The notes: generated by a model from the letters alone, not told the origin. A stretch of DNA of 64,000 nt from Rhizobium sp. BG4 (GCF_016864575.1 NZ_CP044125.1:2595001-2659000), one strand, 5' to 3'. Positions 9,474 to 18,740 are shown, counted from the stretch's first letter. Numbers and translations are program-made.

Positions 9474-10033
9474 CGCATAAGCTTCTCTTCGCTCCAGCCG
9501 AGGGCGGCGATCTCGCCGCCCCGGAAGCGGGCATCGTCATCGACGATGAATTCATCGAGCTGCGGCGGCTTGACGCTGGAGCCCGCCAGCATGGCGTGGA
9601 TCTGGCCCCTGTGATGGGTCTGGTGCTGGAAGAGATGGCTCAGCACATCGTCTGCCCGCTCTTCCTGAATGCGCCCTGTCCGGTGGAGCTGCACAGTGGC
9701 AGCCAAGGCGTCCGGCGTCAGCTTTTCGCAGAGGATGACGAGGCGCCCGTCGACCTTGCGCTGTTCCGCAATCAGCGCTTCCAGCGCCGTGAACGGCTCT
9801 TCCACTTCCCAGGCCTTCGGCCCGAGCGTTCCGCCTTCCAGCGCGTCGACATAGAACCAGTCGACCGTGAGGATATGGTTCATAGTCATCCGGATCGATG
9901 GGAAGAAGCTGGTGCGATGCGCCTCGAATTCACCGGGCTGCAGCAGCAGGCAGGCATTGCTCAGCCGCAGATTGGCAAGCGCATTGTTATAGGCAAGCTT
10001 TCGGAACACCCGGCAGGGGTCGAAACCGGTCAT
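9470..10033 (-). CDS. DinB/DfsB-family four-helix metalloprotein
   Basis: 187 residues with the DinB-like pattern of three metal-binding histidines: one in MNHILTVDWFY and two in HLFQHQTHHRGQ. Family members are putative metal-dependent hydrolases or thiol transferases, and most have no assigned substrate. The start is the ATG at 10033, which has a good AGGAGG (10041-10046 on the complement). A second ATG five bases upstream runs straight into a stop. It is convergent with acvB, overlapping by 4 bases. Confidence 0.85.
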   Translation of the reverse strand: MTGFDPCRVFRKLAYNNALANLRLSNACLLLQPGEFEAHRTSFFPSIRMTMNHILTVDWFYVDALEGGTLGPKAWEVEEPFTALEALIAEQRKVDGRLVILCEKLTPDALAATVQLHRTGRIQEERADDVLSHLFQHQTHHRGQIHAMLAGSSVKPPQLDEFIVDDDARFRGGEIAALGWSEEKLMR

Positions 10034-10075
10034 GGCATGTCCTCCTAATGGCTGGATCATGCGGGCGCGCCGCCG

Positions 10076-10294
10076 TCAGCCGTGTCTATGCAGCTCGGAA
10101 TGGCTTTTCAGCACCCGGCCGCCATCCTCCTGTTCGATCAGGTAGGCCGGCTCCTCCGGGCTCGCCTTCCGCTTGATGACGGCGCCTTCGATCGTCCGCT
10201 CGACGTCATCGGTAAAGCTCTGCCTGATTTTTCCGGTTCCAGTGCCCTTGCCCCATTTCCATTCGACGCTCGCGCCAGTCCGGTATTTTTGCAT
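10076..10294 (-). CDS. Hypervirulence-associated (HVA1/DUF2945) TUDOR-like small protein
   Basis: A 72-residue basic protein with the pattern of the DUF2945/HVA1 family: G-V-W-WG-G at the start (GASVEWKWGKGTGTGKI), a middle segment ending in IKRKASPEEPAYLIEQ, and a closing VLKSHSEL. The fold is a small SH3/Tudor-like barrel. The biochemical role is unknown. The ATG at 10294 follows an AAGGAG. It lies between the DinB gene and the ruv/Nudix operon on the same strand. Confidence 0.8.
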   Translation of the reverse strand: MQKYRTGASVEWKWGKGTGTGKIRQSFTDDVERTIEGAVIKRKASPEEPAYLIEQEDGGRVLKSHSELHRHG

Positions 10295-10342
10295 GGCGAT
10301 CTCCTTTCGGAGTGGCAATGCGCAAGGCGGTGCGGGGTTCCC

Positions 10343-10855
10343 TCAGATGTCGCGATCGAGATCGCCGTCGCGCCAGACAACGTGCCGCGTCGTTGCCGGC
10401 AGCTGCTCGATCTCGTCGGCGATGAAATAGGGAGGAATGTCGAGAGCCTTCAGCGCTTCCTTGGTCGCAGGCACCCACTTGAATTCGAGGACGTCCTTGC
10501 CGTCTTCGAGCTGATGGACGACGTCATGGGGCCGGAAGGGGAAGCTTTCGGGGACCTCCATCAGGTAATAGAAGCCCAGCTCGTGCCAGTCGCGCTTCTC
10601 ATAATGGAAGAAGTTTTCGACGATCCAGAGAAGGCGTCCGACCTCGACCGAGACGCCGAGCTCCTCGACCATCTCACGCTTCAAGGTCTCTTCGGACGTC
10701 TCGCCGATCTCGGCGCGGCCGCCGGGAAAGGTCCAGAACGGCTCATGGACGGCGCGATGTACCAGCACATGGCCCTCGCGAAAGGCGAGCCCGGCAATGC
10801 GGTAGTTGAAACGTCCGGCAGGTCCATTCAGCCGGATCATCGTTCTCTTGGGCAT
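10343..10855 (-). CDS. Nudix hydrolase
   Basis: 170 residues with an intact Nudix box (GGRAEIGETSEETLKREMVEELG at about residues 45-67, shown here in full only as landmarks G-x5-E-x7-REMVEE-x-G). That box binds Mg and positions pyrophosphate hydrolysis of a nucleoside diphosphate linked to another group. The substrate cannot be deduced. The start at 10855 lies only 7 bases after the ruvB stop, so it is very probably the last gene of the ruv operon and may act as a house-cleaning enzyme made alongside recombination proteins. Confidence 0.88.
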   Translation of the reverse strand: MPKRTMIRLNGPAGRFNYRIAGLAFREGHVLVHRAVHEPFWTFPGGRAEIGETSEETLKREMVEELGVSVEVGRLLWIVENFFHYEKRDWHELGFYYLMEVPESFPFRPHDVVHQLEDGKDVLEFKWVPATKEALKALDIPPYFIADEIEQLPATTRHVVWRDGDLDRDI

Positions 10856-10862
10856 GGTGCTC

Positions 10863-11903
10863 TCACTCGTCGCCCTGGAAGAGGCGGAATTGCGCCGCTT
10901 CGAGATCCTTCGGCGGCTGCATGCCCAGGTGCTTCCAGGCCGTCGCGGTCAGGACGCGGCCGCGCGGCGTGCGCTGGATGAAGCCCTGCTGGATCATGTA
11001 GGGCTCGATGATGTCCTCGATCGCATCGCGCGGCTCCGAGAGACCGGCGGCGATGGTTTCGATGCCGACCGGGCCGCCGCCGAAATTGACGGCGATCATG
11101 TTCAGATAGCGCTTGTCGAGCTGGTCGAGACCGACATTGTCGACGAGCAGGCGGGTGAGCGCCTCATCGGCGATCTCGCGGGTGACGGCTTCGGCTCGGG
11201 CAACCTCGGCGAAATCGCGCACGCGGCGCAGCAGGCGGCCGGCGATGCGCGGCGTGCCACGGGCGCGCCGGGCGATTTCGCGGGCACCCTCATCGGTCAT
11301 CGGCAGGTTCATCAGCCGGGCGCCGCGGCGCACGATCAGTTCCAGTTCCTCGACCGTATAGAAGGAGAGGCGAACCGGAATGCCGAAGCGATCACGCAGC
11401 GGCGTCGTCAGCAGGCCGAGACGGGTGGTGGCGGCAACCAGCGTGAATTTCGACAGGTCGATCTTCACCGAGCGGGCCGCCGGGCCTTCGCCGATGATCA
11501 GGTCGAGCTGGAAGTCCTCCATCGCCGGATAGAGGATTTCCTCGACGGCCGGGTTGAGGCGGTGGATTTCGTCGATGAAGAGCACGTCACGCTCTTCGAG
11601 ATTGGTGAGCAGCGCCGCAAGATCGCCGGCCTTGGCGATAACAGGGCCGGAGGTCGAGCGGAAGTTGACGCCGAGCTCCTTCGCCATGATCTGCGCCAGC
11701 GTCGTCTTGCCGAGGCCGGGCGGGCCGACGAAGAGCACGTGATCCAGCGCCTCGCCACGGTTCTTGGCGGCCTCGATGAAGATCTTCAGATTGGCGCGCG
11801 CTTCCGCCTGGCCGGTAAACTCGTCCAACGACTGCGGGCGCAGCGTCACATCCAGGTCTTCGCCCCGCTTCTCCGGCGATATCAGGCGGGTTTCTTCACT
11901 CAT
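10863..11903 (-). CDS. ruvB: Holliday junction branch-migration ATPase RuvB
   Basis: 346 residues, the usual length. The AAA+ domain has Walker [10 protein letters not shown] (about 59-67), Walker B FIDEIHR, a sensor ATTRLG, and the winged-helix C-terminus with FIQRTPRGR. It forms hexameric motors that drive branch migration with RuvA. Its ATG overlaps the stop of the upstream PIN toxin gene by 4 bases (ATGA), so ruvB translation is likely coupled to translation of a toxin gene. This is an unusual arrangement, because ruvA and ruvB are normally adjacent. Confidence 0.97.
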   Translation of the reverse strand: MSEETRLISPEKRGEDLDVTLRPQSLDEFTGQAEARANLKIFIEAAKNRGEALDHVLFVGPPGLGKTTLAQIMAKELGVNFRSTSGPVIAKAGDLAALLTNLEERDVLFIDEIHRLNPAVEEILYPAMEDFQLDLIIGEGPAARSVKIDLSKFTLVAATTRLGLLTTPLRDRFGIPVRLSFYTVEELELIVRRGARLMNLPMTDEGAREIARRARGTPRIAGRLLRRVRDFAEVARAEAVTREIADEALTRLLVDNVGLDQLDKRYLNMIAVNFGGGPVGIETIAAGLSEPRDAIEDIIEPYMIQQGFIQRTPRGRVLTATAWKHLGMQPPKDLEAAQFRLFQGDE

Positions 11904-12298
11904 GCAAGTAGTTCCATTCCGGGGACAGCTTTGGCAGCTCGCTGATCGAAAGTCTTGGTAGCGGAGCAGCCGGCGTCTCGATTTCGCAGGGCTATGAAAA
12001 CATCGGCGAATTCGGCTGTTGTATCGGCCATTATGCCAAGCGTCTCTTCGACGACGTTCTCATTCTCCAGGATCAGGTCGGCAGCGTCCAGCAAATCGGA
12101 AACGGCTTCCATAACATCTGCGCGCGTCAACTTGATGCGCTGCCGCAGAAACCATGTCAGTTCCATCAGGGTGATACAGCTGACATAACCCGGTCCGATC
12201 TCCGGAAGCGATGCGAAGAGAGCCTCGGCTTTCTTCGCCTGCTCGGCTTCGTCCTTGAGGAAAAGACGAAGCAAGATGTTTGTGTCGAGGCCGATCAT
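11900..12298 (-). CDS. vapC: VapC-like PIN-domain toxin (between ruvA and ruvB)
   Basis: 132 residues with the PIN signature: GLDTN at the N-terminus, a middle acidic residue in LMELTW, and [15 protein letters not shown] then TKTFDQRA near the end. Together these supply the four acidic metal ligands of an endoribonuclease. It overlaps its antitoxin gene and ruvB by 4 bases each, so antitoxin, toxin and ruvB are chained as one translationally coupled unit. All expected active-site residues are present, so it looks functional. The target RNA is unknown. Confidence 0.88.
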   Translation of the reverse strand: MIGLDTNILLRLFLKDEAEQAKKAEALFASLPEIGPGYVSCITLMELTWFLRQRIKLTRADVMEAVSDLLDAADLILENENVVEETLGIMADTTAEFADVFIALRNRDAGCSATKTFDQRAAKAVPGMELLA

Positions 12299-12555
12299 TC
12301 TGCTGCGGCGACCCGGTGCGCTATCGCATCTCCAACCGCCTGGTCCATGTCCTCAAGAGAAAATGCCGGACGATTGGGATCGTAGAACTTGCCTGCGAGA
12401 TCGATCGCGCGCTTGTTCTTCGCCTTGATGAAAACCGCACCATCGCGATGGATGTACCGAATTTTGTCGCCAGGCTTAAGGTTCAACAGCTCGCGGACTT
12501 CGGCGGGAACCGTTGTCTGGCCTTTTGATGTCAGAGTGCCGTAGTAGACGTTCAT
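12295..12555 (-). CDS. vapB: AbrB/MazE-type antitoxin paired with the PIN toxin
   Basis: 86 residues. The first 50 form a SpoVT/AbrB swapped-hairpin DNA-binding domain (LTSKGQTTVPAEVRELL and GDKIRYI). The C-terminal tail (residues 55-86) would wrap the toxin and block its active site. Proteins of this kind usually repress their own promoter, alone or with the toxin. A start at ATG 12555 follows a GGAGG-type site. It lies 55 bases after the ruvA stop on the same strand. Confidence 0.87.
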   Translation of the reverse strand: MNVYYGTLTSKGQTTVPAEVRELLNLKPGDKIRYIHRDGAVFIKAKNKRAIDLAGKFYDPNRPAFSLEDMDQAVGDAIAHRVAAAE

Positions 12556-12609
12556 CGGGTCCTCCTTACATTTCCATTATAGTAAGGAGTGTAGCCAGCA
12601 GCAAGGAAT

Positions 12610-13224
12610 TCATCGCGACAATTCCTTCAACCCCAACCGGATCAGCTTGGCGCTGTCGGCGCCTTCCCCCGCGGTCTTCATTGCGGCCGCAACGGCATTT
12701 GCCGCCTGATCGCGCGAGTAGCCGAGGTTTGTCAGCGCCGAGACGGCGTCTGCGACCGGGGCGGAGGCGACGCCTTCGCCGATCTCCTGCTTGAGGCCCA
12801 TGTTGATCGCCTCGCCGGCATAGGCGGGCGCCTTGTTCTTGAGCTCGGTGACGATGCGGACGGCAACCTTGGGGCCGACGCCCTGGGCGCGGGAGACGGC
12901 GGTCTTGTCCTGCAAGGCAATAGCGTTCGCGAGCTCGGCCGGCGTCAGGGTCGAAAGTACGGCCAGCGCTACTTTGGCGCCGACGCCCTGGACGCTCTGC
13001 AACAGGTTGAACCACTCGCGCTCGAGCACGCTCATGAAGCCGAAGAGCTTCAGCTGGTCCTCGCGCACATAGGTCTCGATGAAGAGCACGCAGGCCTCGC
13101 CGACCGAGCCGATCTTCGAGAGCGTGCGGCCGGAGCAATAGGCGACGTAGCAGACGCCGTGCACATCGACGAGCACATAGTCGTCGCCGATTTCCTCAAC
13201 AGTGCCTTTCAGCTTTCCGATCAT
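12610..13224 (-). CDS. ruvA: Holliday junction DNA helicase subunit RuvA
   Basis: 204 residues, the standard size. It begins with the OB-fold domain ([20 protein letters not shown]), followed by the two helix-hairpin-helix motifs ([17 protein letters not shown] and [17 protein letters not shown]) that hold the four-way junction. The C-terminal three-helix domain (about 155-200) contacts RuvB. The ATG at 13224 matches the family N-terminus exactly; the in-frame upstream extension is not coding. It lies 10 bases after the stop of the first toxin gene. Confidence 0.97.
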   Translation of the reverse strand: MIGKLKGTVEEIGDDYVLVDVHGVCYVAYCSGRTLSKIGSVGEACVLFIETYVREDQLKLFGFMSVLEREWFNLLQSVQGVGAKVALAVLSTLTPAELANAIALQDKTAVSRAQGVGPKVAVRIVTELKNKAPAYAGEAINMGLKQEIGEGVASAPVADAVSALTNLGYSRDQAANAVAAAMKTAGEGADSAKLIRLGLKELSR

Positions 13225-13234
13225 GATACGTCCG

Positions 13235-13654
13235 TCAGGGGTGGGTTTCGGGAGAGATGAGGTCGAGCGCCGGGAAATAGGAGCGATAGCGCGCGCCGTC
13301 ACGCGTCAGCAGCCGGTGGCGGCCCCATTCCGCATGGGCTCCGACCAGAAAATCAGGAAGGGTTCGATCCCGCTGCCCTCCAGCATCGCGATAGCGCCGA
13401 TGCGCCTTACCCGCGCGAAAGGCCGCCTCGAAAGGCAGTTCCTGCCGCACGAGGCCCAGCCAGGACAGCGCCCTCAACAGCTTCTCTTCTGCCGCTGACG
13501 TCGCGGCCAGCTCTGCCCATACGATCGGTGTCAATATCAATGGGCCTTCACCGGCACATCGCTTGAGTGCCTTGATAGACCAGGGTCTGAGGGCGGTCTG
13601 CGGTCCGAGAACATCGATCAGGACGTTGGTGTCAATGACGGTCGAGATCGTCAC
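13235..13654 (-). CDS. vapC: PIN-domain toxin (between ruvC and ruvA)
   Basis: 139 residues with PIN-domain landmarks: [10 protein letters not shown] at the start, the acidic residue in [20 protein letters not shown] and [14 protein letters not shown] at the end. It probably starts with GTG at 13654, inside the end of the antitoxin gene (23-base overlap). It belongs to a different PIN subfamily from the toxin upstream of ruvB, so the two modules were not made by a local duplication. Expected role: an RNase toxin neutralised by the upstream AbrB protein. Confidence 0.87.
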   Translation of the reverse strand: MTISTVIDTNVLIDVLGPQTALRPWSIKALKRCAGEGPLILTPIVWAELAATSAAEEKLLRALSWLGLVRQELPFEAAFRAGKAHRRYRDAGGQRDRTLPDFLVGAHAEWGRHRLLTRDGARYRSYFPALDLISPETHP

Positions 13655-13892
13655 GCGGCCCCCTGATCCATTCCATATATTCGTCGGTGGTCATGCCTTC
13701 GAGATCAAGAGTGCCTTCGACATCGGCGGCCCACTCATCGAAGCCGCGCGCATCGGGCTCACTTCCCTTGACCTTGACGAGCGTGGCGGCATTGTCGCCG
13801 GCGATGAATTCGACCTCCGAGCCCGGGCTGATGCCCAGGTGGTCGCGAATGTCTTTCGGGATGGTCACCTGACCTTTTTCCGTCACGCGCAT
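13632..13892 (-). CDS. vapB: AbrB-type antitoxin paired with the PIN toxin before ruvA
   Basis: 86 residues beginning MRVTEKGQVTIPKDIRDHLG, a canonical SpoVT/AbrB DNA-binding hairpin. An acidic C-terminal arm (GFDEWAADVEGT ... YMEWIRG) is suited to toxin binding. The ATG at 13892 has a GAGAGG upstream; the 18-codon in-frame extension before it lacks a ribosome site. It lies 55 bases downstream of ruvC. Confidence 0.87.
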   Translation of the reverse strand: MRVTEKGQVTIPKDIRDHLGISPGSEVEFIAGDNAATLVKVKGSEPDARGFDEWAADVEGTLDLEGMTTDEYMEWIRGPRDDLDRH

Positions 13893-13947
13893 GGTAATAC
13901 CTCTCAAGTAATACCTAGCGACGGAGGCGGAACAAGTCAAGAACAAA

Positions 13948-14460
13948 TCATCCCGCCAGCGCCGCCATGCGCATCCGGGTGCCGCCGCGGTTGTGGGCGT
14001 GGCAGATGGCGATGGCGAGTGCGTCGGCGGCGTCGTTGCCCTTGAATTCCACCTTCGGCATCAGGATCTTCAGCATCATGTGGATCTGCTGCTTCTCGCC
14101 ATGGCCGACGCCGATGACGGCCTTCTTCACGGCGTTCGGGGCGTATTCGGCGACGGGCAGGCCGGCGCGGGCGGGAACCAGCATGGCGATACCGCGGGCC
14201 TGGCCGAGCTTCAGCGTGGCGACGGCGTCCTTGTTGACGAAGGTCTGCTCGACGGCCGCTTCGTCCGGCTTGTAGCTGTGGACGATTTCGGCGAGCCCGT
14301 CATGCAGCTGGCAGAGGCGCGACGCGAGGTCCATGTCGCCGTCCGATGTGACCGTGCCGGAGGCGACGAAGCGCAGCGAATTGCCCAGCGTGTCGATAAC
14401 ACCCCATCCCGTGCGGCGCAGGCCGGGATCGATGCCGATGATGCGAATCGTGTTTTGCAT
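13948..14460 (-). CDS. ruvC: Crossover junction endodeoxyribonuclease RuvC
   Basis: 170 residues. It resolves Holliday junctions by symmetric cuts. The RNase H-like fold shows the four catalytic acids in [12 protein letters not shown] (D near 10), AVEQTFV (E near 70), and the C-terminal [18 protein letters not shown] (two D). It is the first gene of the run ruvC, antitoxin, toxin, ruvA, antitoxin, toxin, ruvB, Nudix, all on the minus strand. A LexA-like site lies 44 bases upstream of the ATG. Confidence 0.97.
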   Translation of the reverse strand: MQNTIRIIGIDPGLRRTGWGVIDTLGNSLRFVASGTVTSDGDMDLASRLCQLHDGLAEIVHSYKPDEAAVEQTFVNKDAVATLKLGQARGIAMLVPARAGLPVAEYAPNAVKKAVIGVGHGEKQQIHMMLKILMPKVEFKGNDAADALAIAICHAHNRGGTRMRMAALAG

Positions 14461-14503
14461 GGCTCACCATATTGCAGTTGTAAAATATCTGCCATCGATA
14501 TGT

Positions 14504-14518
14504 GAACAAAACAAAAAC
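14504..14518 (-). promoter_or_regulatory. Candidate LexA (SOS) box upstream of ruvC
   Basis: Read toward ruvC the sequence is GTTT-N7-GTTC, one base from the alphaproteobacterial SOS consensus GTTC-N7-GTTC. It sits 44 bases before the ruvC ATG, a normal promoter distance. If real, the SOS response would also induce both toxin-antitoxin modules in the operon. Confidence 0.4.
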
Positions 14519-14690
14519 ATCTGAGGTTTTGCGTGGCGCTGTTTACTGCGAATTAAATCAGTTGTCTGAAATCTAATCCATCAAATGTGAGAGGGCCGCT
14601 TTTTCGGAAGGTCAAGGCCCCCGATGTTCTGTTTTCGGTCAAGCCAGCTGCGAAAAAGCCAGGCAAACCGCTCCGGAAGGGTTCTAGTTC

Positions 14691-17009
14691 ATGGCGCAGA
14701 GATTTCAGTCTCTTTCCTTTAAAGTTATCGCGACATTCATTCTGCTCACGGCGCTTGCCGTCAGCACCATCAGCGTGCTCGGCTATTTTGCCAGCAGCCG
14801 CATTTCCGACGATCAGGCGCTGAAGGCGAAGGAGAGCGTGCTCATCTTCCGCGGCGACATGCTGCAGGATCAGCTGGAGCAGCTCGAAAACCAGGCGAAT
14901 TCGATTGCGCGCATCGAGGCGCTGCAGATGTCGATCACCAGCCTGAAGAGTGGCTGGAAGACAATCGAGAAGTCCTCGGGCGATGCACGCGCCGAACTCA
15001 AGAAGGTGTTCATCACCAACAACCCGAACCCGGCCGACCAGCGCGAGAAGCTGCTGAAGCCGGAAGGTCCTAGCGGGTTCTACTATTCGAACCATGAGAA
15101 GACGCAGGGCGAAGTCGCCCGCGACCTCGAAAACACCGCCTTCAGCGATCTGCTGATCACCGACATGGATGGCTCCGTCCTCTATTCCTACAAGAAGGAC
15201 GACAATTTCGCCGAAAACCTGAAGGCTGACGCCTGGAAGGCGACCGGCGCGGGTCTGGCCTATGCGAAGGCTGTCGAGAACACCGCGAAGGCAACTGACG
15301 ATTCCGCGCCGACGGCTTTCTCCGGCCTGCGGGTCGATGCCGGCAAGTCGGCGATCTTCTATGCCGTGCCGATCGTCAAGCTCGGCCAGGCCAAGGGCAT
15401 CATTCTTTTCAAGGTGCGTGACGATATCGTCTCCAGCATCCTGTCGAAGGGCATCGTTTCGGGCAGCACGGCGCAGGCCGCGATCATCTCGTCGGATGGT
15501 TCCGCGATCGGCCTCAATGCCGAGAGCAAGCTCGCGACGCTCGATACCGCCGCCTTCACTTTCATTCCGGATGCGCTTGCCAACAGCCAGGGCATGACGG
15601 TCGATGATTTCGCCCGCAGCGACGGCACGGCGCGTGCCTATGTCCGCGGCATCGATTATCACGGCGACCGTTTCCTGGTGGTCGAGAGCGTCCGCCTCAG
15701 CGAGCTGAATGCCGGCTCGATCGAGATTGCCACGCTGCTGACGATGATCGGCCTCGGCGCGCTCGTCGTCATGGCGATCGCTACCGGCCTGATCACCAAG
15801 CTGCTGTTCTCGCCGCTCGCCCGTCTCGCCGGCAATACCCGCGACGTCGCCGACGGCAAGCTGGATACCGAGATCGGCAGCCAGAACCGCCATGACGAGA
15901 TCGGCACGATGGCCAAGGCGCTGGCGCGCTTCAAGCAGTCGCTGCTCGACAGCCGCGAGCTGGAAGCCGCAAGTGCGGAGACCCGTTCGCTGGCGGAGCG
16001 CGAGCGTCAGGAAAATCTGATGCAGCGCGAAGCCGAGGCGAAGAGCCTGCAGGATGTCGTCCAGGCGCTCGACGAGGGCTTGCATCATCTGGCGCATGGC
16101 AATCTCGCCTACCAGATCGACACCCGTTTCCCGGGCGAGCTCGAAGGCCTGCGCGTCAATTTCAACGAGGCGCTTGCGACGCTCAGCGAAACGATGACGG
16201 CGATCGGCGGAAACTCGATGGCCGTCCGCTCCGGCTCGGAAGAGATGCGCAACGGCGCCGACGATCTTGCCGGCCGCACCGAGCGTCAGGCTGCCTCGAT
16301 CACCGAGACCGCCAATGCGATTGATGCGATCACCCAGTCGGTCCGCATTCAGATCGAGCGTGCCGAACAGGCCGAGCGGATCGCGCGCGACGCCAAGAAG
16401 GAAACCTCAGGCTCCAGCGACATCATGCGCGAGACGATCGCGGCGATGGAAGCCATCCAGGCCTCATCGCGCCAGATCAACTCGATCATCTCTGTGATCG
16501 ACGAGATCGCCTTCCAGACCAACCTGCTGGCCCTGAATGCCGGCGTCGAGGCTGCGCGCGCCGGTGAATCCGGCAAGGGCTTCGCCGTCGTCGCCATGGA
16601 AGTGCGCGAACTGGCGCAGCGCTCGTCGAGTGCCGCCAAGGAAATCGCCAGCCTGCTGCAGAAATCGACGCATGAGGTCGAAAGCGGCGTGTCGCTGGTC
16701 GAGCGGGCGGGCGTCGCGCTCACCGGCATCGGCAGCCATGTCGAGGCGATCAACGGCCAGATCCACGAGATCATGGAATCGACCCGCGAAGAGGCCGATA
16801 CGCTGCGCCAGATCAACAGCGCGGTCGCCGAACTGGATTCGATGACGCAGCAGAATGCGGCGATGGTCGAGGAAAGCACGGCGGCGATCCATCGCCTCGC
16901 CAGCGAAGCGCTGGAGATGGACCGTCAGCTCGGCAACTTCACGCTCCCGCAGGGCCACCATCACCAGAGCGCGGAAGTACATGTGCTCCGGCATCGCCGG
17001 GCTTCGTAA
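14691..17009 (+). CDS. Methyl-accepting chemotaxis protein
   Basis: 772 residues. A first membrane helix (about 10-32) is followed by a large periplasmic sensor of about 300 residues (Cache-like size, ligand unknown), a second membrane helix near 350, and a HAMP domain (LLFSPLARLAGNTRDVADGKLD). The coiled-coil signalling domain has the invariant tip IDEIAFQTNLLALNAGVEAA and the following GKGFAVVAMEVRELAQRS. It should relay ligand binding to CheA/CheW at a cell pole. The histidine-containing tail (LPQGHHHQS) lacks a clear CheR/CheB pentapeptide. No che genes are nearby. Confidence 0.93.
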   Translation: MAQRFQSLSFKVIATFILLTALAVSTISVLGYFASSRISDDQALKAKESVLIFRGDMLQDQLEQLENQANSIARIEALQMSITSLKSGWKTIEKSSGDARAELKKVFITNNPNPADQREKLLKPEGPSGFYYSNHEKTQGEVARDLENTAFSDLLITDMDGSVLYSYKKDDNFAENLKADAWKATGAGLAYAKAVENTAKATDDSAPTAFSGLRVDAGKSAIFYAVPIVKLGQAKGIILFKVRDDIVSSILSKGIVSGSTAQAAIISSDGSAIGLNAESKLATLDTAAFTFIPDALANSQGMTVDDFARSDGTARAYVRGIDYHGDRFLVVESVRLSELNAGSIEIATLLTMIGLGALVVMAIATGLITKLLFSPLARLAGNTRDVADGKLDTEIGSQNRHDEIGTMAKALARFKQSLLDSRELEAASAETRSLAERERQENLMQREAEAKSLQDVVQALDEGLHHLAHGNLAYQIDTRFPGELEGLRVNFNEALATLSETMTAIGGNSMAVRSGSEEMRNGADDLAGRTERQAASITETANAIDAITQSVRIQIERAEQAERIARDAKKETSGSSDIMRETIAAMEAIQASSRQINSIISVIDEIAFQTNLLALNAGVEAARAGESGKGFAVVAMEVRELAQRSSSAAKEIASLLQKSTHEVESGVSLVERAGVALTGIGSHVEAINGQIHEIMESTREEADTLRQINSAVAELDSMTQQNAAMVEESTAAIHRLASEALEMDRQLGNFTLPQGHHHQSAEVHVLRHRRAS

Positions 17010-17076
17010 CGCCTGCAAAGGTCAGGCGACTCCAGCCATCAAGTTCGGTCTGGAGTCGCTTGAAACAGCGGCCTCA

Positions 17077-17301
17077 TCAGAGGCTCAGGTCCAGACCGAG
17101 CTTCCTGCTCAGCAGGAAGGCAGCGAGCCCCACGCCCAATACCGCTACCGCGAAGAGTGCAGCCATCATGCCGCCCGATCGCAGCAGCGCTCGCCTGTCG
17201 CCCTTCTCCGCTCGGTCATAATGCCATTTGATGGCGAAGAACATCGCTATTCCCAGGGCAAGAACCTTGAATGTAACGAAGACTACCGGGACCCAATCCA
17301 T
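17077..17301 (-). CDS. Small two-helix membrane protein, unknown function
   Basis: 74 residues, with one hydrophobic helix at about 4-24, a short basic loop (KWHYDRAEKGDRRALLRSGG), and a second helix at about 45-65. The topology suggests both ends face the periplasm. Composition and codon use agree with the surroundings, and the ORF is free of an overlapping gene. I do not recognise a family. It is convergent with the chemoreceptor gene. Confidence 0.6.
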   Translation of the reverse strand: MDWVPVVFVTFKVLALGIAMFFAIKWHYDRAEKGDRRALLRSGGMMAALFAVAVLGVGLAAFLLSRKLGLDLSL

Positions 17302-17520
17302 ACTAAAAACTCTTATGTGTATCAGCTGCGCTCCTTATGATCCCATATCGGGCAAGCGCCTACTTCCGATTATGCAAAGCAGATATGTAATAGTAGGTGG
17401 TGCTTACTTGGGCTGATCCGTGGTTTCACGGAGTGACCGCTTAGAGCTGAAGCCGACACCGGCAATGGACCGCTTTGCACCACTTGCGGACATCGCATGA
17501 ACCGAAAGCTTGCCGGTCGC

Positions 17521-18093
17521 TCAGCTCACATTCGCAAATATCGAAACGATATACTTCACCCGCTCGCCGCGGAACGCCGCCCTGATGCGCCCATGGCGCT
17601 CAAGCTCCGCCAATCCGTGCAAGGCAGCCCAAAAAGACTCAGTCGCTATTTCAGGATCGGCGCAAAACGGTTCAACGACCGCCATCATGGCCCCGAACCC
17701 ATCGCGCAGGACCTGAGGGGTATCGGACTTTGCGAACCGAAGGCCGCTCGGCAGAACGAACATGGCTTCGTACAGAGCTGGCCTTTCGAATGCGAACTCA
17801 AGGTAAGCCGTTGCGACGGCTTCGATAGCCTCTGCCGGCGTTGCATCTCTGGCGACCGACGCCCGCAACGCCGGCCCCAGCTCTGCAAAACCCTCAAGCG
17901 CGACCGCGCCGACGATCGCGTCACGGTTTTCGAAATGGGCGTAGAGTACGGGCTGACTGTACTCGATCTCCTGTGCAAGGCGTCGGACGGTGACTGACGC
18001 CCAGCCATCCCTTTCGGCAAGCATTCTAGCCGCCACGATGATCCGCTGCTCCCGCTCCGCTCTTTCCCGCTCTTTACGCTCGCTGATACCCAT
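17521..18093 (-). CDS. TetR-family transcriptional regulator
   Basis: 190 residues. The N-terminal helix-turn-helix (about 17-63: RIIVAARMLAERDGWASVTV ... YAHFENRDAIVGAV) matches TetR_N, and the C-terminal all-helical part resembles the TetR_C ligand domain with the motif RPALYEAMF. Such proteins generally repress a neighbouring gene until a small ligand binds. The obvious target is the divergent DoxX-like gene starting about 130 bases away. The ligand is unknown. Confidence 0.88.
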   Translation of the reverse strand: MGISERKERERAEREQRIIVAARMLAERDGWASVTVRRLAQEIEYSQPVLYAHFENRDAIVGAVALEGFAELGPALRASVARDATPAEAIEAVATAYLEFAFERPALYEAMFVLPSGLRFAKSDTPQVLRDGFGAMMAVVEPFCADPEIATESFWAALHGLAELERHGRIRAAFRGERVKYIVSIFANVS

Positions 18094-18224
18094 GCTTGCC
18101 CCGTCGATCCCTCGGCAGGACTTTAGCGATCTTAATTATTCATGGCAACGATTGATAATCTAGCAATGCTATATTTATGTTCGCCGCTATCGTCGCGACG
18201 GCGATCGAACGTTATGGTCTTCCA

Positions 18225-18572
18225 ATGTCCAACCTGATTTCATTTTCGCTCGGCAATGCCGCGACGCTGGCTGCTGCTGCGGCGTTTCTCATCGGCAGCA
18301 TCGTCAACGCCAGTGCTCGCAAGCCGATCCGCGAAGAATTCGTGCGTTACGGATTTCCATGGTGGTGGTGCTGGATCACCGCGCTGCTTGAATTCACGAC
18401 CGCTGTTCTTCTTGTCCTGCGCCCGACATTCACGCTTGGAGTGGCGCTTGGGGCTTGCATCATGACTGCAGCGATCTTCGCTGTCGTGCGAGCGCGTGAC
18501 TTTCGCCACATCCCGCCGCCGGCGGTATTCCTGTTGCTTCTGATCATCGCAGCATTAGTCCAGTTCTCGTAG
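18225..18572 (+). CDS. DoxX-like small membrane protein
   Basis: About 115 residues with four hydrophobic helices (near 8-25, 44-66, 70-88, 98-114), as in the DoxX-like family. An in-frame ATG at 18177 would add 16 residues. Neither start has a strong ribosome site, but the shorter one places the first helix near the N-terminus as in relatives. It is divergent from the TetR gene, which probably controls it. Function unknown; some DoxX members support redox or envelope homeostasis. Confidence 0.65.
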   Translation: MSNLISFSLGNAATLAAAAAFLIGSIVNASARKPIREEFVRYGFPWWWCWITALLEFTTAVLLVLRPTFTLGVALGACIMTAAIFAVVRARDFRHIPPPAVFLLLLIIAALVQFS

Positions 18573-18740
18573 TTTCGATGGGAAACCGTCGGCCTCAAAC
18601 ATCAAAACCGCCGAACGTCGAACAGCGTCATCTATTTGCTGACCAAGCAACCAGCCCTTTTTCTTCGCCGCGGGGTTTGGATGCGGCGCCCTCACCACCT
18701 ACATAGCCGGTAGCCCCACATTCCCGACCGGCAGGTTTTC

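Noticed and set aside
13632..13654. The 23-base overlap of the first antitoxin and toxin genes considered as a sequence error
   Set aside because: Both proteins have complete, family-like ends in their own frames, and overlaps of this size are common in such modules.
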